From assembly GCF_033807575.1 (NCBI RefSeq), contig NC_084703.1:3224001-3288000 (forward strand): a stretch of DNA of 64,000 bases, written 5' to 3'. Both the position numbers and the translations under genes were made by a program. Position 1 is the first letter of the stretch; every line of letters starts with the position of its first letter. Shown piece by piece: positions 24,133 to 39,100 of this stretch. This stretch comes from Cydia pomonella (lineage: Eukaryota > Arthropoda > Insecta > Lepidoptera > Tortricidae). The notes beneath the pieces are model-generated. The model saw only the letters and a program-made list of their open reading frames with translations, ran no database searches and was not told where the DNA came from.

Positions 24133-27100
24133 GTATGACTGAGACGGAGCGATGCTAATAGCGATTGCGAGAGAGTCCGCTGCAGCATATCTCCGACCGG
24201 GAAGAGGGACATTTCTATATACTCGTACCTATCTGACGCTATAGACGTCCTAAGCATCCGGTGCAGCGTCTATGTTTAACAATGCAAGTGCTCCTAGGAC
24301 ACGGCGTTTAAATCCCCTGGACGCTCGACGCCCCGCCGGATGCGCCGCTGGACGCTCACCACTGAGGCTGTAAACCCAATTAGGCTACAGGCTAGACGCA
24401 AGCGGCAAATCAAGGCCATTTCATACATTGCGCTCGACTGTCCGCGTCTAAAAGCGCCGCTTGCGTCCAGTCCGCGGCCTTATTTATTTATTCAGTTTAT
24501 TCTAAACGTTGTAGAACTTGTATACCAAAAGTTGTTTAGTTTGAAGAGTATACCCGAGCTTTGCTTTATCCAGCAACCTTTCATGTCTTCGCTAACCTCA
24601 AAAATATTCCGACGAATTGAGAACCTCCTCCATTTTTGAAGTCTATTAAAAATTCCAAAATCCAGTATTTAAAGCAGTAGGAACATAAAAAGCACAGACC
24701 AGTGTGAGTAGACACCGCATATAGCGAGAGCTGGATTGTATTAAAGCGAAGAATTCGTTACGAGCTCCTATTATAATAAATTGAAAAATTGCTTGAAGTA
24801 AAGGCGCGCTGTAGTTGCATAATTCGCATAGCGTTCGCAAATTGAAAAATTGCATTAGGTAATACATGATGGAAGCTAGGTTTTAGAATATTAATATATT
24901 TATTTATTTAATCTTTATTGCACAATACATGCAGGTACAAATGGCGGACTTAATGCCTTAAGGCATTCTCTACCAGTCAACCAATAATATAATATCGAAG
25001 ATTTTACTCTCGTAGCTATGACTAAGCAATGTTTATTTATTTAATCTTTATTGCACAAAAGAAAACCTTATAGTACAAAAGGCGGACTTAATACCATGAG
25101 GCATTCTCTACCAGTCATATTATGTATATTCTCTATTTTGACGAGTGTGGGTAAGTAGAATACAATATTTGTGATGTGCAAAATTCTGCAATCGCGAATT
25201 TTAAATTCATTTGCCACAATAAGGAGCCACATTGTCACATGTGACAGAGGAAAACAGGTGAGAATCGAGTTCAATGGGCGCTCGACACCATTAATCCTTA
25301 CGTCAGCTCTTGTGCACATATTATGATAACCTTGCAACCAGTCTTAAGTTCCATATAGCTTAGGATTGCTGGAGCCGTGGTGTGAAACAAAATTATTCAC
25401 ACCACGGAGTTCTTTCCTCCACCACTTTTTGCTACCCCAAACAAAACCACATCACGTTGCAGATGCCCTTAACATTTTTTTTTTTTACCGAGTTTAATGT
25501 TTCAACGTGTCCTTTCAGATGGACATCCAAAGAGAATCTCCTCGCTCACCACGAGGAGGACGATCCGCAGCTGTTCGTCGCCCTCTACGACTTCCAAGCT
25601 GGCGGGGAGAACCAGCTCAGCCTGAAGAAAGGTAATTCTTGCTACTGGTCCACATTGACAGGGAAAGGGAACTTCTATAGGACCATTAGCCGTTGCCGTC
25701 TATCTTCCAGGGTTAAAAAATCAGCTCAGCCTGAAAGGTAACTGTGGTGAACCCCTGTCACATCTAATAATCTACATACAAAGAAGACCTATTGAAAGCT
25801 TTCACGGTGGGGAGAACCAGCGTATCCCGAAGAAAGGTAACCGTAACAAGTATAACTTTCCCTTAAAGATGGATCTCGAAGGAGAATATCCTGCCTTACC
25901 ACGAGGAGGACGATCAGAAGCTGTTCGTCACTCTGTACGAATTCCAACTGCGGATCTTCTGCCCGCACTGACACGGAACGGGGAACTATAGGACCACTAG
26001 CCGCTCCCCTCTGGCGTCCAATGTAAAAAGGTCAGCCAAGTCAAGAAATCACATAAAAAGACAAGCTGTTCACTCCGTATAGGCGCAAGAATCACATCCC
26101 CAAGAGTAAGCTGCACGTCTCCTGCTCATAGATTCTCATCTAAGGAGGATCAGTACCAGTACATGACCAAGACTAACAGTTCACCCTCAACTTCCAAACT
26201 GAAGTGGAAAACCAACACAGCCTGAAATCAGGTACGACTGGTATTATCAGTTACTAATGGTATCGATCCTTGAAGCGATTTAAGCCATGACTGACAGCAG
26301 ACAACCACCCCAGGTATATGTAACTTATAATTTGCATCTAACTACGTTGATTATGGTAATCGCATGATTGGCTGTGCGTTAATGTGGATGATCATATTGA
26401 GGATTTATCAACACTAGGTTATGTATTTCCACTGTTGGGTTCTTGTTCAAGAGGGATTTGATCCTATCCAAATGCAAATTTGGGATTTCATAAACTCCTA
26501 TGATTTTATTATTATTCACTTCATGATGTTTTTTTTCGAAGATGATATTTCGTTCGTAAGCTGCGTGAAGCTGATAGGCAAGAGCCAATTCAGCACACTA
26601 CTGTAGAGCTGATTAGACAAGACCATTAATGACGCATTAATTCTGGAATAGACTTCCTTTTCTCTGTTATACAGTCATTTTCCTTGTGTAACTAGTTGCC
26701 TATACGATAAAAAATTAAAAATGCTTGTGTGAAAATTGTTCCCAAACAAAAGGAATATAAACCTTTCAACTGCTTATTGCATATTTTAAAGGCAATCAGT
26801 ACCCCTAGTGTAAATGTATTCGATACCGTGACGTGACGTACGCGTTTGCGTTAAGTGGGATTTAGAAACAGCGCGCCAAGTGGGACGTTTTGGTAACTCA
26901 AAATCCCATACAGAATGTGACTTGTAACGCAAACGCGTACGTCACGTTTCGCTATGGATTAAATTTACACTAGGGGTACAGAGCGAAATTTCTTTATGAC
27001 ACTTGGCAACTAATGGCATGGCAATAGTTTAAGTATTGGTGGCAATCTTGCGAAAATATGAACTTTTAAAGATTTTATTTGTGTATAATGTGTACATGTT

Positions 27101-30100
27101 CTTCAATAGGATGCATTAATTCGATAAAAAGAATACAATTTCCAAATTAAAATTTGCTATAAAAGTTTTGCATGGGGCAGACAATTTATTTAGATTTCTT
27201 AGTTGGTCTCATACTAAAAGTCGTTTTCAGTGTGACCGGCGTATTCTGTATAATCTAACAAATAGGGTTTTATTTCGAGTTTTTATTCAACTAATCTTAT
27301 GTATGTACAAACAGCAACACTCGTAATTGTCCATCGGTAGATCTTATGCCTTTTGTAATAAGGTCCACCGATGGACAGTTAACAGTGTGCGCGATGGTAT
27401 GATCAAGTAAACAGACTAAAACAACCTTGCCCTGTGGCCTATTGTTCTTCCTTAACGCCAAGCGAAAAGTAAAAATTGAATCAGAGTGCGAATCAAAATT
27501 AACGTGATAATTTCCTATCATTATTGGAATGAAGTTCCTTATCGGACGGTACGGACAACCCATACGATTGAGAAAGAGAATGAAGATGACAGACACGGAC
27601 ACAAACACGGACTCGAACACGAAGAACATAAACATGAGCATGAACATGACAATGGTTTCCTCATATGTGTCGTGAAAAGAAGTGTGTCATATGCTAGCAA
27701 AATTATTTTCACATTGGGCGTTAACACTCCGTCCGTTACGACCCTACCGAGTGTTCCATGACACCCTTTTAATTTTCGATTGGCGTTAACGATCACCGAT
27801 TACACTCCCTGATTCGACAAACAAATTTAGTTACCCGTAAGGCCAATGATTGTTACAGAAAACGATCTATCTAGTGTGTGACAATGTACGGTCAAGGATT
27901 GTGATTTCTGTGTTACTTCTAGTAAGCATCTAATAGATAGTGGCAGCAAAATTGGTGAAACATATCGTAACTCACCTTTTTACCATAGAAAGGAGTTTTC
28001 AGAAAATAATGTACCCTATTAGCGTAGTTAGTAGTTTTGTGACGACAATTAAGCATGAAATCTTTATGGGAATCAAGTTTTTGCCTTTTTTTACATTGTA
28101 ATATCGCTTATAGTGTACGAAATGAACATCAAAACCAAGTTTTTATTGAAATTTAATGATTAATTATCGTCTCAAAACTGACAGTGAAAGCTTTTCGAAT
28201 TGGGTACACTATTTTCTCAAAACTCAAAGAAATAAGAATGTGTTCCGATGTATTTGGCGAATTTGGCAAGTCATTATTGATTGTGTGTGTGTGTAGCCAC
28301 TGTGGCAGGGTACTAAGTTGCACAGAAATCAAATTACTTGACTGTATATTTATTTGTATGGTACAAATACTGTGTGATTAATTATTCTTTTTTCAATTAA
28401 TGCATCCTAAAGACGGGGAGAAATCCCTTGGAAGGACGAGGCTGCTCGCCCTCAAAAAAGGTAAAAACTACCCCCCAAAATCCCACATTTAGATTTCACC
28501 CCTAAAATTAAATAGCACGAAATAATCAAAACATTATAAACTGAAATAGATGTACTTTACTAAATAAAAAGTGGACCGGGAAACAAATCAAAATATTTTG
28601 ATTTGTTCCTAAGAGAAACCCCACTCTAGCGTGTCCCGAGCGTCGGCGTCTAGCCAAGTCTATGGCTGCTGCTCGACGCAACGTCGGCGCAACTGCGCAG
28701 CGACGCCATTTTCCATAGCGCTGATTAGACGCCGACTGTCAAAAGACGCGTCATAGGGTGGCCCGAAGTTGCTTTATATATTTTTTTATTAAATATGCCA
28801 TCATCTACACTGTTATCTGAGAATTGTTAAACCTTATTGAAAAGAGAAGGTCCACAGATGGTGTTAAGAGCAGTTTTTATTTTGACTTTATACGTTTTAA
28901 TGAAGGGCAATGCAATGAAAATAAGGAATAAGCGGTTTTGACTTATTTACAATATTAGTGGCGGTAATTGCTATAACTGCTTGCTTGTAATCTTTTGAAG
29001 ACTCATTACCTTTCGCTGCCTTAACTTGCCTTTATTTATGATTGTATAATATATAATGTATGTATGTATATATGTATTTATTTTATTAGTATGTAGGTAT
29101 GTATTATATTGTTTGCGTCTTCATTTTGTTGAATTATATGTATATCGGCACTACCCGTTCAATGTTGTAAGTTCATAGTTTCCTGCTACCCAAAGGTTGT
29201 CTGGAAGAGATCGCTTCTTAGCGATAAGACCGCCTGTTGTTACCTAACTTTTACGTGTTTTTTCATTTCCTGTCTATTTTTAAATGTATGGTGCACAATA
29301 AAGAATATTTACTTACTTACTTACTGCTCCAAATTTTAGCTGTCTCCAACAAAGGGTCTCTAAGAAAACTGCATTTAACCAATTTGAAAGACCGAAGTGA
29401 TGCCATAAGTGTTCCGCGAACAAAGTTTTGTACGGAACACTAAAAACCATATGGAAACTAGACTATATTTCCGAGGGCAGACTCTAAGAAAAACCCTTAA
29501 AAGTTCAAAGTTGACTCATCAAGAAAACATGTATAATTTTCATTTATTTTCAATTGTATATTGACATTTGAAACAAATACGCGGCTGACTTGTGAAAAAT
29601 TATACTTTACCAAAGGGTGTAAAAATCAGTGTCACATTAATAAAATAGGTACAATAGTTTATTTGTTTGAATTACTACTTTATTAGAACGTTATTTTATC
29701 ACCTGCAATTAGTTTTCCGACAAGCCTGTACTTCAGCTAATACCCTTCAAACTTAGGGTATTTTTCAGTGATACGCAAATTTTTCACTGTCATCCTACGA
29801 GTACGTTTGGTAAAACACGTAATGTTGCAGGTTGGCAATACCAATACCCATGAATTATATATTTTAAGAAAGACACAAGATCCAGCTTTAATTTTATGTA
29901 AGATTCGACCATGTAAACAAGAAAAAGAAATAACTAGGGATCAAAATATCCTCGAACAGGTCGCGTATTTTTTTGCATGTTTTTTTATAACATTTTTCTG
30001 AATATTACATAGAATTGTGCAAAGCTGAGACAGCAAATTAAGTTTAATTATAATGTAAGTAATTCAACATTAAATAAGCTTTCAACCCATAATGAATAAT

Positions 30101-33100
30101 AAGGGACGTGAACCTATAGCTTTTTTTATCAGTCAAAACCTTTTTGACAGAACTTATGACCCACATTATGAACTTATGATTAAGTAACAATACTACGATA
30201 CACCAGCGGTACCTGGGGCGCCCGATCGGTCGACGGTCGGTTGGTCGCCCCAACTACGCCTCCTTGACTGCCCGATCCTCCCCCATTCCGAGTAGGTGAC
30301 CGAGCCAGCGAAGTCTGTGGTTTAGTTACGCCGATGATATTGGGCTCAGCCACCTCTCGGCATTTTTCCGAATCCTCCAGGAGCCGTCGTCACTTCGGAC
30401 AGGTCTCAGGATCTTCCTGAGCACTTTTCTTTCCGCTATCAGAAGCTGACTTTCTTCTTTTTGAGTTAGAGTTCAGGCCTCACAGCCGTACATAACAATA
30501 GGCTGACGGTTTTATAGATTCTTAATTTCGTACTCTTACTTGGTGTGATGTCGTGGTGGCGGACCTGCGTCGGCAGAATGCCAATTCATGGCAGGAAACC
30601 GCGCTGGATCGGGACAGGTGGCGTTCTCTCGTTTCGGAGGCCAAGATTCTTTTTTGGATCGCTGAGCCAAAGCAATTAGTTTTAGTAACGATACTTGTAG
30701 TGTGTAATCAGTTGGCCTTTTGTCAAGCTATAGAGTAACGTAATATTTTGATAACGTTTCAAAACATGGCCACCCAGTAGGTTGCGTTTGTTATTATTTA
30801 TACTTTCAATAATAACATGATCTATAACAATCCAAGCGCTGAACTCAGGCAATTAATGAGCTCACCCAGCAGTTATTAAAAGAAAGCATTTATTAACAGA
30901 ATAAGTATAATGTTCACGGTGTTTTTTTTTAAACTCTGTTTACTCCGGGTTATGGCTAAGTACATTTAAGGAAACTGAATGACATAGTTAATTAATAGCG
31001 TTTCTATAACACTGACATTGTATTTATATCGACCAAATAATTGAAACCTATGACATTACGAATATTGATCGTCCGAGATAGTACTTGCGTTTAGTAGCAA
31101 ATGTATAAACTCGTACTAAACACTAATCAATATGCGAACAGACCTTAAGCCATGTGTACACGCCCATAGGGGCCTTATCAGGTAAAAATAAATCATCAAT
31201 TATCTCCAAAATGGAGTTAATTAGAATACCGGCTTCTTTGAGAAAGTTACATCATTTAAGCTCAGGAATGCACCCTTGAAATTAACGGACTTTAAAAAAA
31301 CAAAGTTAAAGATAGTTTATTATTCAAGTAGGCATATTACAATGCGCTTATGAACGTTAAACAAAGCTACACCGGCTCTAACCCCACACCTCTGACCTGA
31401 GAAGATTTAAATCCTCCCTCAATTGGAGGAGGGTATCCCAATATGGACAGGCACTGTGTATACGAGTATTTCATACAGAGTGGCCACTCTCCACCCCGGC
31501 TAGAATATAAAACTTTAAGCTGACTTTGCGCTGACTTAAATATAACAAAGTCAGGTAGTGTCAAGTTATTTCCTTCGAAATTTGATGTTAATGACATTGC
31601 CCCACTTCTCCTTTGTAAACTGCAAGCAGAGATAGCTTGGTCGGACTCAGGCATTACTGAAACGTTACTGAATCTTAGTTCGGTGGGCCACGATTCGTAA
31701 TTCGAATTTGTAAATTTCAAGTATAAAAATAAAATGTTTGGTAATATATTAACATTCCTTTATTTTTACCTTAGTTTTACCAGAAATTGAAATAACGAAT
31801 CATAGATAAATCTAAAACTCTGTCTAAATTTAAGTGGGACAGGGCTGGTCATGTCTGCCACATGACTTGTGGGCCAAGATAACCACAGAGTGGGTGCCCC
31901 GTGAGTCAAACCTCTTCGGCGATGGCGGGATAACTTTGATTCCTTTTTGAGAGGCTGGCAAGACTTACTTACTTAATTACTTACTCCGTTGGCTCAGCGA
32001 CCAAAAATGAGACTTGGCCTCCGAGACAAGACAGCGCCACTTTTCTCGGTCCTGTGCGACCTCTCGCCAAGGCTGGCAAGATGTAGCTCAAAACCGGGAC
32101 GAGTGGAAGAAGAGGGGGGAGGCCTAGTGGGACACAATAGGCTCGCGATAAAAATAATAATACCTCTGTCTGGCTGTCTGATAAGATTCAAAAATTCAAA
32201 GAATTTATTTGCATAGAACACAGTTATGAGAAGGTGTTACGAAATAAAAGAACTCCGTGCATTCTGCAAGAAATCTGCATGCAGGCAGGCAAATATTGTG
32301 AAAAACAGGCAATAATTACTTAAGCATAACATAATATGAAAAGGTTTTTTTTTTATACTACGTCGGTGGCAAACAAGCATACGGCCTGCCTGATCGTAAG
32401 CAGTCTCCGTAGCCTATGTACACCTGAAACTCCAGAGGAGTTACATGCGCGTTGCCGACCCTAACCCCACCCCCCTCGTTGAGCTCTGGCAACCTTACTC
32501 ACCGGCAGGAACACAACACTATGAGTAGGGTCAAGTGTTATTTGGCTGCGGTTTTCTGTAAGGTGGAGGTACTTCCCCAGTTGGGCTCTGCTCTAGATCT
32601 GGAATGACATCTGCTGTGCTGTGCCCTAATACAAAATTTAATACAAAAGGTAATGTAATACAAAATTTGCAAAGTCATGTCAAAATATAAAAATCGAGGA
32701 TCAATACAATACAATACAATACAAATATCCTTTATTGCTCACCAATATGAAAGAACAATGACATACAAATGAAAACATACGACTTAGACTATGGTAGACA
32801 ACGGGCGGTCTTATCGCTAAAGAGCGATCTCTTCCAGACAACCTTAGGGTAGTGGAGACAAGGTAAAAAAAAACAAGTAATGTCAGTAGGCGATGCAGTG
32901 AATGATAGAAGTTGAGAAATAATAATACCAAATTATACACATATATAAATAGCAAATCAATATAAACTAAAAATGGATTAAACAATGTCAAGGATATATA
33001 AGATAAAAATTTAGAATTTAACAATAGGTACCCTTATTAATGTCAGTAAAAAATATAAATTGAAAATAAAAACAAAATGTTAGTTCCGATCCAGATATTT

Positions 33101-36100
33101 TTCTACGCCATAGAAACAGTCTTCTAGAAGCCAGTTAGTCAATTTTTTCTTAAAACTATTTCCGTTAAGTAATTAAACCGTTAAACCGATTTGAAAGAAA
33201 TAGTACATGATTGTGTTGCCATGCTTCGACTTCTTTTTAATGTGATGACCTGATGACACTCCGACGATTACAGAACCAAAGTGACGCATACTTAAATTAA
33301 TGTCCACATTAAAAAATGGATAGATATAATCCGTTATGTTTGGTACAAACAATATCCATTCGCAAAACGAATGGCGCCTTTGAAATTCATTGGAGCGTAG
33401 CTATCACAGATCAGGGGGCTTTGGACTGTTACCGATGGTAGGCGCGCGGGCGAGTCGTGGAGTCAGAACAAAATGTATTAATTGTATTAGCGCCGCTTGC
33501 ACCATTCCACTAACCCGATGTTAACCGGTTAAACTGGGAGTTACCATGGTTACCTGTTGAATTTAACCCCGGGTTACTGGGATGGTGCAAGCGGTGGTTA
33601 GGGACATATTCTCTAAAGCAAGGTTAGACTAGCAAGAACTTGCTAGTCTAATACTATACTAATAATACTAATACTATAGGACATTATTACACAAATTGAC
33701 TAAGTCCCACAGTAAGCTCAATAAGGCTTGTGTTGAGGGTACTTAGACAACGATATATATAATATATAAATATTTATAAATACTTAAATACATAGAAAAC
33801 ACCCATGACTCAGGAACAAATATTCATGCCCATCACACTTATTCGTGTGCCCTTACCAGGATTTGAACCCGAGACCATCGGCTTCATAGGCAGGGTCAGT
33901 ACCCACTAGGCCATACGGGTCGTCAAGGGTAGTCTAAGCCTCGCTTAAGGAAATCGTGCCGCAGAGTTTCACAGTTTTATTAGATGCCCAATATGCCCAT
34001 GGCGTATGAAGCCGATAGGAACAAATATCTGTGATCATCACACAAATAAATGCCCTTACCGGGATTCGAACCCGGGACCATCGGCTTCATAAGCAGGTCC
34101 ACTACCTACTAGGCCACACCGGTAGACGTGAATCAATGAGTAAACGGACCCAATGTGAAGGCTATCCATACTTAACCGTATGCCACACTTACCGTATTGA
34201 CCTTACCACACTGTAACCTCGTAATATCCCATGGTTATTTCTACATCTATCTTCTTCTTCTTCTTCTGCCTCGCCTTTTTCCCGTTACGCGGGGTCGGCT
34301 TTCCCAATCATGCGACGCCATTTGCTCCTTACTTGGGTGTCTTGTTCGTGGAGTCCCAACACCTTCATATCCTTTCGGACATTCGTCATCCAAGTTGTTT
34401 GGGGCCTTCCACTTCCCCTCTTTTTTGTAGCGATGGAAAGGCACTTTTTAAACACGTGATCGTCTGGTCTTCTCATTACGTGGCCGTACCATCTTAGTTT
34501 AGCCTCGGAAATTTTATGGGTTATTGGAGCCACTTTGAAACTCCCCCTTATATGCTCGTTGCGCACTTTGTCTCCAAGAGTAACCCCGCCCGACCACCGC
34601 AGCATACGCATCTCCGTTGTATGTACCTTCTGCTCGGTTATTTCTACATCTATGATTTTCGAATTTAAACTGCCGTGAGACATACTAACATTGAAGCAAG
34701 CAAGCAGAGCAGTGCGCGAAGCACGCTCGTCGTGAACGTTGCACGCACTGTTAGTGCTCGAGAAAGGAGACCTAGGCTCTCCGAAACATGTCGCGCGAAT
34801 GACTAAAAACACGCGAGTGTAAACCGTAAAATTTTTGATCTTGATCTGAATCTGTACTTGTAGAATGTGAAGAGGTTTGAGATGGTGATCAGAACTTCAA
34901 TACGTTGAGGTGATTGTTCTGTTCGCACATCATAATTGGAATTACATAGGGCATTCATAATTGTTGTATTTAAAGTGTGGGTTGGCGTATTATTGTACTA
35001 AACGCATGGGAAACAAAGCTATTGAATGCTCAGTCATCCATTTTGTGGTTCCGCCACTGGCGAAAACATCGAGATATGCATTGAATGAGCTTATGAAATT
35101 GGTTAAACATTAAATAAGATTATTTACCTACCAATGTACCTATTGTACCTTTTGTGAGGCTACTCTATATAAAATATTTGAATAATATAACTTTTGAGTT
35201 ATAATATATGTGACGTGTAAACTGTATTGTATGTTTATAATAAAAATCTGCAATCTGAAATAACATTTTTTTTACTGTACATATGGTGGTAATACTTTTC
35301 TGCACTAGTGCGAAAATAATCCAAAAATTAAAGGGCAATATGTACTGTAAAACGTTGTACGATACATATGTGAATAGTTTTTTTTTTTCTAATTTTCTAT
35401 TTATCGCATTTGTATCGTAATGTACTATTACAGTACATATGGTGCTAATAGGTAATAGGGTTGTTTCCATCTACAAATCTTAGGGCAGAATTATATCCCA
35501 ATAAATTCTTTTGGATTATAACATGTTAAATTACTTTAAGGGGACCTATAATGACCATATTTTTGTAAATATTGAATTTAAAATATCTTTTGGCACACGT
35601 CACGTGACCAAACTCGAAACGTCATTGAAGATTGTGATGACGTCACAACTCTCGGATTGACACTGTTGACAGTTAGGCGATAAACAACAAATGACAAATG
35701 TCAGTTGACAGTTCGTATCTTTTACGTGTGTAATGTAGTTATGTGTCAAACCGTAAACTGTGACGTCACACAATTTTCAAAGAGCGTTTTGGGCGCGAAA
35801 GCATCTGTCAAAATATATTTTGTTAATTTAACATATTTAAAGCCGTTTTAGTATAAAAGTTGAATTTTACGGCAACTTTTAGTTAATTTAGAACGTAATA
35901 CAAGCGTTTCAAAAGACACGTATCGATCTTCACTTGGCATTGCTTGGTTATTATGTTTGGTAATTTTGTGAAACTTTCCACCCTTGTATCACAAAATTCA
36001 TCGATAACCATTTGTTCCGCAGGCGAACAAGTGCGCATAATGAGCTACAACGCCTCGGGCGAGTGGTGCGAGGCGCACACGCTGAGCGGCGCGCTGGGCT

Positions 36101-39100
36101 GGGTGCCGAGCAACTACGTGACGCCGGTGAACTCGCTCGAGAAGCACTCGTGGTACCACGGGCCCATCTCACGGAACGCCGCCGAGTATCTGCTCTCGTC
36201 GGGGATCAATGGCAGTTTCCTGGTGAGTGTTACATAATGAGCTACAATGCCTTCAGCGAGTGGTGCGAGGCGCACACGCTGTGCGGCGCGCTGGGTTGGG
36301 TGCCGAGCAACTACGTGACGCCGGTCAACTCGTTCGAGAAGCATTCGTGGTACCACGGCCCGATATCACGGAACGCCGCCGATTATCTGCTTTCGTCGGG
36401 GATCAATGGCAGTTTCCTGGTGAGTGTTAGTTACATAATGAGCTACAACGCGTCGGGCGAGTGGTGCGAGGCCTACACGCAGAGCGGCGCGCTGGGCTGG
36501 GTGCCGCGCAACTATCGTGACGCCGGTCAACTCGCTTGAGAAGTACTTGTGGTACCACGGGCCCATCACGCGGAACGCCGTCGAGTATCTGCTCTCGTCA
36601 GGGTTCAACGGCAGCTTCCTGGTGAGTGTTACACAATGAGCTACAACGCCTCGGGCGAGTGGTGCGAGGCCCACACGCTGAGCGGCGCGCTGGGCTGGGT
36701 GCCGAGCTACTACGTGACGCCGGTCAACTCGTTCGAGAAGCACTGGCCCATCTCACGGAACGCCGCCGAGTATCTGCTCTCATCGGGGATGAACGGGGGT
36801 TTTGTCTGAGAAGATTGGCTGCATATTACATACTCGTTGATCCAGCCATTTCAGCTTCCTCTGCTCGTACACATGTATTACTAACTCTGGCGCAGCAACC
36901 CAAAGTGTGTCTTGGCCTCCAACACCGCCACTCGCCACTGATCCCGTCCTGTGCAGTTTCTCGCCAGTCTTCAACCTGGAGCTCGCGCAGATCCGTGTCC
37001 ACCGCATCCACCCATCGATATCAACGCCCATACCACGTTGAATACACCGGTTCTCGTCCGGTACATATTTATGCTTCGTGGATTATACTGATAAAATGCG
37101 TTGTTTTAGGTCCGCGAGTCGGAGTCTAGTCCGGGCCAGAGGAGCATATCGCTGCGGTACGAGGGCCGAGTGTATCACTACAGAATCAACGAGGATTCTG
37201 ACGGAAAGGTACAGTATTTAACAGTTACATAGAAAAATCTTGATTCATTAGTAACGTCGAATAAAATTTGCTCGATTGCCAAAAAAATAATTAGAAATCT
37301 TGAGGAGTTTTTTAGGGATTTCAGCGATTCGAATCCTGATCTGATCAGATCTGATCCTTGTTGTTTTGTCCTGTCAGCCAAGAGACAAAAGTATCCAAAA
37401 GTCTGTTTGTTAGAAGACATTTTGAACCACATTCTACTAACATGCTTAGTAATAGATGGGGGCTAATGGAAGGTGCTTATTCCATTCTGTCATATATCTT
37501 TCCCTTATTTCCAGGTGTACGTGACATCGGAGTCCAAATTCGGCACACTAGCCGAACTAGTCCACCACCACTCCGTCCTCGGAGACGGACTTATCACCCA
37601 ACTGCTCTACCCGGCACCCAAGCGGAACAAGCCCACCGTGTTTCCTCTCGCCCCGCCCGACCAGTGGGAGATCGACCGCACCGATATCGTGATGAAGCAC
37701 AAACTAGGTAAAATCAACCTTATGTATTGGGAATAAAGTTCACAACTGTTATACCCGGCGGAACGAGCCTAGTGTCCCCCTCGCCTCGTTCGACTAGTGG
37801 GTGATCCGCAACGACGTGATGAAGCACAAGCTAGGTAATAAACAACCTTATGTACTAGCAATAAGGTCTGCTTCTATAGTATTTTATGCAACAGTTGTAT
37901 AAGAAGGGTCAAAAAAGGCGAGTGGCGTGAGTTACAATGTGAGCTGGAGCCGAAGGCGTAGAATACGCCACGAGCATTTTTGACCTACTTATACAACGTC
38001 GCATACTATACTTTTCCTACAAATCAACAAAAATAAATCTTAATTTAGGTAAACAAAGCAAAAGTATATACCTAGCTAAGATACGCGAGCATACCTTATT
38101 ACGCGCCCGGCCCGCCGCGGCCCGGCCGGTCCGCGACACATTCTCGTAACTCATGAGGCCCTGGTACTTGCTCTTTGCTAAATTCAAGTTTTGGACAGTT
38201 TTCTCTCGATTTTGGCCACAGTAGCCTATGGAGACTAACAAGCAACGCTAAGCGGTCTTCGTAGTCTATGGGTGTTGCTATATTACGGGTGTCACATGCG
38301 TGTTTCTGACTTATGAAGTAATTGTTTTTACTATGCAACCAAATGAATATTTTGTAAGTTAGCAGCAATGCACTTAGTTTATAGTATTTTATGCATCAGT
38401 TGTATAAGAAGGGTCAAAAAAGGCGAGTGGCGTGAGTTACAATGTGAGCCGGAGCCGAAGGCGTAGGCGAACATTGTAAAGGAATACGCCACGAGAATTT
38501 TTTGACCTACTTATACAACGTTGCATACAATATTTTTCCTACGAGTCAACAAAAATAAATCTTAATTTAGGTAAACAAATTACAGCAAAAGTATATAGCC
38601 AAGACGCGCGAGCATACCTTGTTACGCGCCCGGCCCGCCCCGGGCCGCGGCCGGCCGGTCGGCGACACCTCCTCGTAACTCATGAGGCCCTGGTACTTGC
38701 TACTTGCTAAATTAATTTTTTGGACAGTTTTTTCTCAATTTTGGCCACCGTAGCCTACGGAGATTAACAAGCAACGCTAAGCGTAGTCTATGGGTGTTGC
38801 TATATTACGGGTGTCACATGCGTGTTTCTGACTTATGAAGTAATTATTTTTACTATGCAACCAAATGAATATTTTGTAAGTTGGCATCAATGCACTTAGT
38901 TTAAAACTGTATTCGTTTTGGTTTTGTTAGGTTGGTAGCCATTAATCGCAGTAACATTATAGCTTATAAAAGCACAAGAGCTTTTATGAGGAATAGACAA
39001 TATAGACTTTTCTTGAAACCTTTTATGTATGTTCTTATATTCGTGTTAATGAATGCATAAATGACAGATAACAGTAGAGGAGTAGGAAAAAACTGTATTA

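Noticed and set aside
27486..27761. His/Glu-rich 91-codon ORF
   Set aside because: Made by a degenerate hexamer repeat in an Abl intron, without splice or homology support.
36012..36539. 175-codon ORF over exon w3 and its echoes
   Set aside because: It starts out of frame with Abl, and the true exon is bounded by AG/GT and joins neighbours in phase. Only part of the ORF reads Abl-like sequence, by echo frame.
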